Part shown: piece after piece, positions 1 to 12,000 of the stretch | Layout of the letters: each line of letters begins with the position of its first letter | Numbering within the stretch: the stretch's first letter is position 1 | Origin: Henricia sp. BOLD:AAB3569 | Lineage: Eukaryota > Echinodermata > Asteroidea > Spinulosida > Echinasteridae | DNA: 64,000 nucleotides | Direction: 5' to 3' | NCBI GenBank assembly: GCA_037783545.1 | Contig: JBBELK010000397.1 | Location: 434,001-498,000 of the forward strand | The notes under the pieces: generated by a model | What the model was told of the DNA's origin: nothing | Databases searched by the model: none | Seen by the model: the letters and a program-made list of their open reading frames with translations, nothing else | Position numbers and translations under genes: made by a program

Positions 1-3000
1 CGTTTGGATCCCAGAAAAGAGGGATCTTGGGCCCAGGAGAAGGACATTGACCGCAGAAGGTTTCCTGCGCAGGACATTGATATGAGAGTCTTTGACTCTG
101 GGCATCCGGCACACGGACCAACTAAAAAAACAAAAAATGAGCATCCGGAATTTGAGCCCATTTCTGATGAGGAAATACCACTGCCAAGTGAAGATAAAGA
201 CGAACGGACAAGGAATCCTGTCCAGCAGGATCGCGATGACAGAGTTAGGGTTCCTCCAATGGCTCCAAATCAAAATGAAACCAAACTCCTGCCGCCACCT
301 TTAAAATCTATACTAAAAACAAGAAAGCCTGTACCCCTTGACAGTCCCCTATCGCCTGAACCAAGCGAGAAATGTGGTAACGATTCTAAAGTCAAAACAG
401 ATGGAGAGGAAACTACGACGTCTGAAGAAAAAGAAACAGATGTTGACGTAAAGGAGGAATCCGAAAAAATAATTGACAGTATGTACTCCCCTGTCTCGGA
501 TAGCCCTGATGATGTACTTGCAGAAGATGCTCCTCCCAAAGACGTTGATCAACAGAGTGTTGAAAAAGGCAAGAGTAAGAAAAAGACAAAGAAGAAGAAA
601 AAGAAGGGCAAAGGTGAAGCCGAAGTCGTGGTTGAAATTTCAGCATTTGAGGAGAACCTACAAATTAAACCTCCGATTTTTAATGAGAAGAAAAAGCAAC
701 CACTTATGGACATGGACGAGCGCCGAAATTCAACCGATAATGAGGCAGGTGATGTGCTTCCAGCACCATTCCGAGAGGCAGATGACATAGGGGATTTGTT
801 TCCTTCCGGAGGGGATCGTGATGAGCGTCGAGGACATGAAAGCAGTGGAGACAGTTCCAAAGAGGCACCTCCATCAAGTCCTAAACGAAAAGCACAAGAT
901 GAAGGTCACTCCAGAGAGAACATAGCAGCAACTGATCAATTCAAGGAGGCACATCATAGGGACCCAAGAGTTTCAAAAGGGCCTGCAGATATTGACCATC
1001 GGCCACCAGGGGATGGTTATCGTGAAGGTTTTCCCGAGAGAGATCAGAGAAGTCGTCCCTACAGAGGTAGACATCCGAAGGAACTGCCATCAAGGGAAGG
1101 CGTATTTAGAGAACCACCACCAAGAGATTCCGCTTTTCATGAGGGTTCTCCAAGAGAAAGCTTGCTTAGAGATCGTCCCCCAAGAAGTCCATCAAGGGAA
1201 AATGAATCTTGGGGAGATCCAAGACTTGGCCCAATTCGAGAAGATCGATTCGGAGAAGGCCCGGATCGAGATGGTTCACCAAGAGAAGGCCCATTCAAAG
1301 AAGGGCCACCAAGGGAAGATCACTTCAGAGATTATCAACCAAGAGACGGTCCATTCAGAGAAGGTCCCCCAAGAGAAGTCCAATTTAGAGGTCCTCCAAG
1401 GGAAGCCTCCTTTAGAGAAGGCTCATTTAGAGAAGGTCCTCCAAGGGAAGGTCCATTCAGAGGTCCTCCAAGAGATGATCAATTTAGAGAAAGTCCACCA
1501 AGGGAAGGCCCATTCAGAGAAGGTCCTCCAAGGGAAGATTCTTTTAGAGGCCCTCCAAGGGAAGGCCCATTCAGGCAAGGCCCTCCAAGAGAAGGTCCCT
1601 TTAGAGAAGGTCCACCAAGAGACGGTCCATTCAGAGAAGGTCCTCCAAGGGAAGGCTCTTTTAGAGAAGGCCCTCCCAGGGAAGCCTCTTTCAGAGAGGG
1701 TCCACCAAGAGAAGGCTCATTCAGAGAAGGCCCACCAAGAGAAGGCCCTCCAAGGGAAGGCCCTTTCAGAGAAGGTTCCCCCAGGGAAGGTTCTTTCAGA
1801 GAAGGTCCCCCAAGAGACGGTCCATTCTGGGAAGGTCCTCCAAGAGAAAGTTCTTTTAGAGAAGGTCCACCAAGGGAAGGCTCATTCAGAGAAGGTCTTC
1901 AAAGAGAAGGTTCTTTCAGAGAAGGTCCTCCAAGGGAAGACTCTTTCAGAGAAGGTCCTCCAAGGGAAGGCCCTTTCAGAGATGGTCCTCCAAGGGAAGG
2001 CTCTTTTAGAGACGTTCATCCAAGGGACCCAAGAGGTCATCCTAGAGGTCCTTATAGGGAAGAAAATGAGTTCAGAGATGGACCATTTAGAGAAGGTTCG
2101 AGGAGGGAGGAGCCATTTTGGGATGACCGTCCTCGAGAAGGTTATGCCAGAGGTAGTCCACCACCGAGAACCGATCATTTTAGAGACTTTCCTCCATCTG
2201 AAGTTGGACCAAGGAGAAGCCCACCTAGAGACCAATTTAGAGGTCCTCCTGGACCTTTAGAAGAGCGAAGGGACGGACCAACCCATGATATGAGAGAAAG
2301 ACGATTCCAAGGTGGACCAGATGAAGCAGGACCTAGGCCCATGATGGAGCATGATCCTGCTAAAGGTCCTCCACCTGACAGGCTTGGTGAAGAACAGAGA
2401 GGCATGCCAGCATCACAAGACCTTTCCAAACCACCACCGATGGGTGACAAAGATGAACGCCATCCACGACAGTTTAATGAAAAGTAAGTTGCAGATTTAC
2501 TCGTGTAAAACATGCTGCAAAAATTGAACTAGTTAGATTGAAAATTGAGCTAGCTAAATAATGATATTCTCCAACTTGTTCGTAGTATTTTTAGAATAAT
2601 TTTGAAAGAATCTTTTGTGTATTCGGAAGGCACATTTTATTTGTTTTTTTTTGTGAATTACTAAAAATAACTTTGGGCCACTAAACTCCATGTAATTCTC
2701 AATCGAGGGAAAATGCCTTCCTGAGTCTCCCTTTGAAGTCTTCGTGTAATTTTAGTGCAGTGCAATGTTAGAAGGGTTTACTGTAAAATCTTGATAGGTC
2801 GTATCTCAAGGGAATACATATAAAATTGAGGTATCTAGAGTTCTAACTAACACATAATTTATTTGTCCACATTTTATTCACATTTGTCAGCATTTCTATT
2901 GAATTAATTCACCCCGGCTGACCCTGGGTCATTATCCATGGGTCATTATCCCTAAAAGAGTATTCATGCATATCATTTATGAATGCATTTTCTCCTTTTT

Positions 3001-6000
3001 CTGATAATTTAGTGCACCTATGCGCCATCCTATGCAACCCATACCAGACAGACCAAATATGGAAGCCACACTACCACCACCCCATCTTCAGGGCCCACCT
3101 CGCCATACTGTCCTAGGAATGGCCCCCCTAACCATGGTTCCCGTTCAGGCCCTCACGCAAGTCTCGGGTGTCGGACACATCCCTACAAACATGCCAGGAC
3201 CTCATCTCTTGAATGTCAGTCAGCCAGGGCAAGTCTTGGTCCTGCAAGGACAGCAGGGACCGGTGTTTGTGCCACAGGTACCCCATCAGCTTCCACCCGG
3301 TTTTCAGCCTTTGATTAGACCAGGCTTAGAGCTTCGCCCACAGTTTGACCCCAGTGTACCCCCACCAGGCTTTCCACAAGTACTGCCAGTGAGTTCAGGA
3401 ATGCTCAACCCGATTATGCAAAGTGCACCACATCTTAGGCCGGAAAATCCACAAGGTGAGTACACTCATTCTGCAGTGAAGTCAATTCTCATCACTCTTT
3501 ATAACTAAAACATCTCTTTCTGTCCAATTTTGACAAACTGACCATAGCAAAGTTCAACATTCCGATTGTAATGTGAGGCTTTCCACGGTAAAGGGGGCAT
3601 TTTGGCAACACGGACCATATTTTCCAGAAAATACCTTTGTCTGGTCTCAAAAAAAAGAAATAAGTTTCAGTTGTTTTGAAGAGATAACTTAGGCCCAAAA
3701 AAGGTTACAAATAGTGTGACATGCCTTTCTAAAAACCCTGTGTACAAATTTCCAATATACGCTCATAACCGGGACGGCCTAAAATGTAACACAAGTGTCC
3801 GTCCTGGTTACGAGCGTATATTATAAATTTGTACACAGGGTTTTTAGAAAGGCATGTTGTCACACTATTTGTAACCTTTTTTGGGTCTAAGTTATCTTCA
3901 GAACAACTGAAACTTATTTCTTTTATTTTGAGACCAGACAAAGGTATTTCCTCGAAAATATGGTCTGTGTTGCCAAAATGCCCCCTTTACTGTGGAAAGA
4001 CCCGTGTAACTTCATCTATTTCTGGGAGAATCCTGCAGTTAGGTGCTCTCAGAAAACCAATTTTGTTGGGTAATCAACCTAAATGAACCTGTGTGGGATG
4101 AGCTCCCAAACAGCCCTCAGTGTAGGAGCTCAGGGAGGAACTTCAGGCAGAGTGGCGCACCCTGCCTCAGCGGCTCTTGCAGTGGATGGTGCAGTCGGCC
4201 TTGCCACAAGAGGTGGTCAAGCATGTTTACCGACTGATAAAATATGTTACAACTCTCGGCCTCCTCAATCTTTTGGTCAGAATATATATTTGCATTTTTC
4301 ATTTTGAACCATATACATATGTATTACATTTACCTTGCAAATTAGTAGCACTATTCTCGGAATTGTATACTTTTTTTTTTTTGGGATAAAATCTCAATCT
4401 AGGTACCCCACCCCAGCAACAGGCAGGCCCATTCAACATCAACTCCCTGTTTGCCAAGTTAGTGGCCACCGGAATCCTTCCACCAACAAGAAGTGATTCA
4501 CCAGCTCTGCCCGTAAGTACTTTGTCATGCAAATTGAAAGGCTAATTAATGTCTTTTCCTGCATGTTGGTTTACAAAAAAATAAAACGGGTTAGCACAAT
4601 GAAATACAGTAAACACTAATTAAAACCAAAATATAAATTTAAACTCCGGTAACTTGGGGCTTCTCTGATACCTCATTGGCTGCGCGTTGGAAAGGTCAGC
4701 GCACTGCGGTCAAAATGTTTTGCACGTGCGGTAGGCACAAAATCAGCTCCTGTACAAACCAATGAAACGGGCACGCGCAAAGCCATTTTTCCGCGATAGT
4801 GTGAACGCCCCTTGAAGCCTGGTTCATACGTGTACTTAACATGAAAGTGAATGAGAATCGGATGTTAGTCTGGTGTGAAACATTTTGTGATGTCAGACAT
4901 TTGCACAAGTTAAAACTAGTTCCACGTTTTGCGAATTCGCAGCGTAAAAACGTCACTGTGACGTCAAATTCGCATTCGTTTTTTGTGGTGAAGTATAAGC
5001 CAGGCTTTATATTGGGTCTGGATATTGTGCTTGCAAGGTTTAGTTATTACCCAACAGAACGCAAAATATGAATACCCAAATGTTCCCCCAACAGGGCACA
5101 GGAACACCGCCGCCCACGACAGCTGCACCAGAATCAACCGAGCCTGAAGAACCAGCACCTGGAGACTACCTGTTTGTCCCTGAGATTGGACTGTACCCGG
5201 AGGAACTCAAATGGTAAGGAAAAGATCAATGAATGCACAATTTAATGATGCAGGCAGAAATATTTTCTCATCTTTTTTTCAGTTGGTACATGTTCTCATT
5301 TAGTGCCCAAGACTCATGACTCTAACTCTGTTTACATTAATTTCATGTTAACATCGTGTCAAGCATCAAGCGTGTAAAACTCAGTGCTCTATGTGGTTTT
5401 CAGTTGTGCCGTTCATGCATGAGCGGCACATAACTTGCCAGATGCTTGAAGATAGAAATGAACGTGACCAAGGTCTTTCTTCACAAAGCACCTGCAACGA
5501 TTTGCGGGCACGCAACTACCCCATAACCCTCACCTAAGCTCTTGCGGGCTATTCACAAAACCCCCTTAAATCTGCGTGCACTCGTAAACCACCCGTAAAT
5601 TTGCGTGACCTCCAGACTTCCAGAAACTTGCGTGGGTCGTGTAGTAGCTGTGAGCAGTAGGTAATGTACTGTCGCTCAGCGTGCATCTCAGAGCTCAGTG
5701 CATTATTGAGCGCAGTACTTGCGCTGTTTCTGGGAATAATCACGTGACTTTTTTCACGCTTTGCTACACTTGCGTTAAGTTGCTAGTGCCGGCAGTTTGC
5801 GGGTCTGCAAAGGAAACTCTCAGGGTGCTTCGTGAATAACACTTTACGCAAGTCTTACGTGCCCTTAACATCTACTTACGGGCCCCGTAAAACGCAAACG
5901 GGTGCTTTGTGAATAAGGTCTCGGGCCTGCTAAATTGCTTCGTTGAACAAAGGGAGCATTCACATTACAAATTTGCTTCGTCAAATTAACCGAACTCTTT

Positions 6001-9000
6001 GTTGAATAAAACTATTTTGCTTCATTGAAAAAAGAAATTATAATCTTTTAGTAAACAGCTTTGTGTTCACATTAGCAAATCTTTCTATTTAATCTTTTTT
6101 GAACAAAGCAATTTTCCTATGTGAATGAGATCCTATTCAGGATAAAAGCCCTGCCATGAGCTTCCGGATGTCTTCAGAAAGAAATTTCATTTAAAGACAG
6201 TATACATGATTGGTAAACTGTTACAAATAGTTTTATCCCCTGTGTGATTGAAGATATGCATGATTAAAACCAACACGAGCAAAAACCAGCTCCCTACTTC
6301 GTCTAACAGTCAAAAAAGGGTTTGCAGTAATTTCGCCCTAAAACCATTTCACCCTGAACCACGGCCTGTGCACAAAGTGGTTTTGGGGCGAAGTGGCATT
6401 TGGCGATGTAGTGTTTGGACGAAGTAATTTGGGTCGAAATGGCACTCGGGCGAAGTGGTTTGGGGCAAAATGGCACTTGGGCGAAATGGTTTTGGGGCGA
6501 ATTGAATTTTCGTCTCATGAGACGAAAACTAATTGTTTTACTCATTTCTCAAAGACTATAGCACTTCAGACAAAACCATTTCAGGGGACGTTTTCTACGG
6601 TCATCATGTTTATATTGTGTAAGTTAGGCGTAAATCTGTGAACATTTCTGATTTTTGAGATTACCAATGATGTATACTGCCTTTAAGGAATTGAGTTATA
6701 AGAAGGCCCCAAACTATTTCATTTGGTTATCTCCCTTTGGAGACGGCAGTGTAGTTAAATATTTGAAATCATCTCAGTAAACTGTTTGTCAATGTAACAT
6801 GCTGTTTTCTGTGTTTTTTTATCACTTCAGTCGTTATCAAGGAGTCATCAACCGTATCTATACAGGAGCTCAGTGCTCATCATGTGGAATGCGCTATGTC
6901 ATGGACGATATGGACAGGTAGGATATTTTGTCACATGTCGGTTTGTCATGTGATGTAGGTGGTCATGTGACGTGTCATGTGACAGGATATCATGTGACCA
7001 AGTTCTCTATCATCTGGGCTGCTTTCGAGCGCTCGTCCTTGGTGCTTCCAGGCATTAGGAATGTTACGTCACACACATGCGTACACACAATCGCGCTCAA
7101 AAGTGTTATCGGGATCCCTGGTGCACCATGGTCATTAGAAATTACATCCCCGCTAATAAAATCTTGGTTTTCCACAAAATAAATCACAGATATCTGATGA
7201 AAATAAATCATGAAAATATTTACAACGTTTGGTTTCGATGTGGAAACTTGAACATTCAAAATATCAACCCAAATTTCCAGAATTATTCAACAACGCGCCA
7301 GCCATTTTTGCGAGTCTTGCGTGAGTACGCGCAACTGCGCATGTCTCCCAGTTGTCCCGACGACTCGGAGGTCGGGAGAAGTTAGTGCCACCATCTGGTG
7401 CACCAACGCGCTTTCGGGCGAGCACCAGGGAACACCAGGGATCCCTGGTGCCGCGCTCGAAAGCAGGCATGATAAGCAAATTTAAAGAACATCTATACTT
7501 GAACCTCCAGCACAAATCTGAGCTCGGGATTCTTTGTTAGGAGAGCCCAAAATCACATTTTAAAAATTGACCTGTGTGACTGGTTTTGTACTCAAAGGGT
7601 CACGTATAGTTATCTGTAGTTTTGACCATCCGCGAGTCTTTTTGAAAGTCCGGAAGAGGTGACACCCGTCTATAAATGGTGTATTTTTTTGCATTATAGA
7701 TATCGCAAACATCTGGACTGGCATTTCCGGCAGAACCGTCGCGAAAAAGACGGAGTAAAAGCAGTGCAGAACCGCAAGTGGTTCTACGACGTCGACGAGT
7801 GGCTGGATTTTGAGGAAATCAATGAAGTGGATGAAGGTAAAACAAATTGTTTTTTATTTTTTCGTATCACTACATATTAGTAGCATTCACTAAAAATCTT
7901 ATAGATTTTGTGCAAAATAAATTCTCCCGTTTTAGACTATCAATCCAAGTTTCCATTGGACTCTTGTGGCAAGTTATCGTATCTTTACTGTAAACTGTCT
8001 GGAATGAGCATAAAGCCACTTTTCAATGTATGTGTTTTTCAGGGGTGTGAAATCTCCGATTTTTAGCGGATTTCCGCTTTTTTGATGAGCGTGCCAGAAT
8101 TTATTTTCCGCTTTTCTGTTTTGCTTTATATTTTATTTTCCGTTTTTTGTCCTACCAAAGGGCCATACTTTACCGAGCATAAACAGCGCCCTCAAGTGAT
8201 TCATTAATTTAGTGAAGCAAACTTGTGAGAGTCTAGTCGCAAGCAAGTGCCATGGCATACGGCACTTGTGTATGTATGTAGTGTATGCTAAATGTGCAGT
8301 GACTGCAGCGAGTGGCTAAACAGACTTGTACAACTCTAATCCCTCAGCAAGCGCCATTTTTTCCTGCATTGCAAACCAGCAGCGGCTGTGCATGCATCGC
8401 GTGCGTGCGTGGTGTGATGCTGGGGCGCTGCGCTCGGCCGGGGTGATCCCCGCGTGCAATGCAGCAAGCAGCAGCCAACAAACCGATTTTGCTGGCCGCT
8501 TTCGCTTGCCTGTCTTCAACGACCGATGTTGCCTAGATTCTTTTTAATATTATCCACACTTGTTTTTTTTAAAATTGCACAATGTCGGTAAACGATCTCA
8601 AAGGTTGAAGCACTCGTAGTCTGTGACGCCACTCCCCGCCCCCTCCCCCAAGGAAACCACGCCCCAAAGCCATGCCCCTTTTTTAAATTCTCCGCTCACA
8701 CCCCTGGTTTTTCAATTTGTTGCAATTCTGTATGTGTTGCATCTGATGAAGTTTATCTTATGCAGTTATTATTTTAGTTAGTCTTTAAAGGCCCTGTAGA
8801 TGATCTGTTTTTGAGCGATTCTGCGAATAAAACCATTATAAATCAAAAGAAAGACATCAACAAACTCATCCGAAGAAATTTCAGCTTTGTCAAATGTACC
8901 ACGTTTAAAAAAAACATGAAAATCCATATGCGTTTTCCTGGTCTTGGCGGGGTGTTTCAAATATTCGTTCTCAGTTGATCGAGTACTGTGTGGCTTGCGT

Positions 9001-12000
9001 CATGCACTCTGTGGCGCACATCATATACTGCATGTACGCGCGATCCATTAAAATGCATCGCGTTGGAACACGCAGTGGAGTACACAGCGCCCATGCATTT
9101 TGGACCACATAGATGCGAACCAAAAATTAGTAAATCGTTTGCAAACGATCTAAATAATTTCATCTTTACGGAATATTTTCTGGTAAAATTATATCATTTT
9201 GAGCGAAAATCTTTCAATGGATAGTTGCTATTAATTCAATCTTTACTTTCAGAACTTTTCCCCTGTAATCTCGTCGATTACTTTTTGGGGTCATTGCAAA
9301 TGCTACCTTAATTTCCATCATTGTTTTGATAGACTAACATGGCTACCCACAGTATAGTTCTGTATGCGTTGTGTATTTTGACAGATGATCATGGGGCCAT
9401 TGGCCTTGGTGGTCGTTTTTTGGTCGTTAATAACGGGGATGTCGGCTTTTTCTTATTTTGGAAAAAGAAATCCGGCAAAGCCTTTTTTTCCAGGCCGGAA
9501 AAGTAAATGACCGGAAATATAAGGAGAATATATTTCCAACTCTTTAAGTCAAAAAGAACGTGGAAAATTGTCTCACTTACTGATCAACGATGTCCGGATA
9601 TGCCCATGTCATGTATGTACAGCCTATGTACATGATTTGCACACATTCAATATGTCTGTATCCCGGCCATAATCATTCACGGTTAAAGTACCACGAAACC
9701 AGCTATATCCATACAGCAGTCATCATATACATACTGACATATCCATTGCATTGCACACTGTCAATGTACAGTATACTGTGCTGGCGAGTCCCATAACCGT
9801 CCATGTGCACACATACACGCAGTTATGATTTTTTTTCCGGCCCTGAAGGTAAGAGCCACTGGCATCCCTGTTAATAAGAAAGTGTATATCTTGAAGAAGC
9901 ATCAGGGCTAACTCAGCCTTTGGCCTTGGTGATCTCGGTTAATGTCACGGCCTACTGCATCATAATCATACAATCTCATGAAACTTGTTTCTGGATGTGT
10001 GAATTTCAGAGAGGAGTAATTTCTTTGAAGAGCAGTCTATTCAATCTCAAGTGGACAAAGATGGCGTCCAATGCGTAGCTGTTGATGCCAATCTGGAAGG
10101 AGACGAGGTCAGTTCCCTCTTTAACAATAAAACTGTGTTAATAAGAGAGCTTAGGGGTCAAATAGGTGTGCATTTGTGGGCTGTGTTGGAGTAGGTGGGT
10201 TGTTTCAAAACAATTTCAAAAAAAAAAACATTGATTATTTTTAAACATTGATTATTTTTAAAACACTGGTCCAGTGAAAACATCTCTCGACTACTGGAAA
10301 CATTCCTGTATCACTGCAAATTTATCCAATGCACGGCAAAGATTTCATACTAAATGCAAAGAATTCATGATTGCCACAAACAATTCCAGACATTTTCAGA
10401 TTATTGCAGTTCTTTCTCTGAGCTGTACAGACATGTCCAAATCGTCTTACACAAAAAGCCGAACAAATAATAATTTTAAAAAAACTACAACAAAACATTC
10501 CTCTTGCACTAAATGACTGTCGGGGTAAAAACAATTTGCAGTTTCTGCCTTTTTAAAAAGCATCAGTCCACCACCAAACTTTCGGCAAGACCAGCAGAGA
10601 TCTCTAAACTGCTGGTCCTGCTGACCGGTGCGAAATTCAGGTTAATTTTGATCTTTGTGAGTCGACATACTTGTTTAAAAGTTCTTAGCATGACCTTATC
10701 ATTAATTTAATATTTCTATATGGGTCATTCCATGAAGTTGAGGAACACGGTTTCCGTGTTACATCCACAACCATTTTTACTTTTTTGTTTGCCCTTGATA
10801 ACCCCATGAATCAATACTATTCAGAAATTCAAGCTGTTGGATGAGAGAAATTTAAAACATTCATTACTTGTAACAAAATCCTCATGGATTTAAATTTAGA
10901 TGTCAACTAAATAGAATTTTGTTCAAATGTAGGTGTGACATTTGGTGCTTTTTAGCAGATTTTATTGAATCACACAGAAATATAATCTAGAATCCCCCAA
11001 ATTCAAATTAAAAAGGATTGTTTAGTTTGAGAACTGTGTTTATTTCAAATTCAATATGAAAAAAATTGTAGTTGGAGTGAAAGCAGTTGAACTGTATTGG
11101 TTTCCAAGTTACATCCACAACCACCACTTTGTTAAATAATTCAAAATGGCAGCACTTTGTCAACACTGAAGAGTGAAGACTCCCAAATTACCCCCAAACA
11201 GTGTAAGCCACCACATCATGCAACATCGTTATATAAATGGTGATTCATTGTTCTCTTATTGACCATTTTTGTAGAAATGAAGAAATGTCACACTTTGTTC
11301 CTCAACTTCATGGAATGACCCATATAATAATAAATAATTAAGATCCCTCTGTGAATGTTTGTATTATCTCAAAGTATACTACATGTACATGATAATTAAA
11401 TTAGATCCTTCTTTGTGCACATTTGTGGGTTTTTTCTTCTCAGATGTGCAAGCTTTGTCACGAGCCGTTTGAGCAGTTCTTTGATGAAGATGAAGAAGTG
11501 TGGATGCTGAAGGATGCAGTGCGATTCAAAAATAGGGTTAGTGTTAACACTTGCATAAAGTCTTGGCTAAGTGCCTCAATCGCTCGCCGTTTTCAGTGTC
11601 ATGGCAATGACCACTTTTGCTATGAAGTTGCAATACTGAAATATACCCACCGTGAAGAGTAAAGTTCATCAATAGACCGATCTTGTAAGCTCCGCCCATT
11701 TTGGAATTGACCAATCACAGCCTCAGGTTGAGGTAACCAAAAAGTGGATTTCTATTTTGGTGACCCGAGTCCACAAAATTTTGTGCACAGAGATACGGCA
11801 AACTGCAGCACGAGTGACGCAAAAACACAATAAACATCATTTTTATCAGCGCCCAGGACCCTAGCCAGTTTTCAATGGATTGTTTTAGATTGGCCAAACC
11901 TACTTTTAATACATTCATAAATACTTTTTTTGTGTAAATCGGTAAAACTCACCATAATTAGCTATTCGTTTTGCCATATTTTGCATTCACTTTCCGACAC

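Noticed and set aside
992..2260. 422-codon open frame overlapping the PCF11 repeat exon
   Set aside because: It is the +2 reading of the same 30-bp repeats (EKVLQGKALLEKV). The repeat lacks stops in this frame, so length is no evidence of coding.
6393..6641. Open frames in the GCGAAAT MITEs (also 57119-57322, 59387-59629)
   Set aside because: The same peptide appears in each copy only because the MITE repeats; no domain, no splice support.
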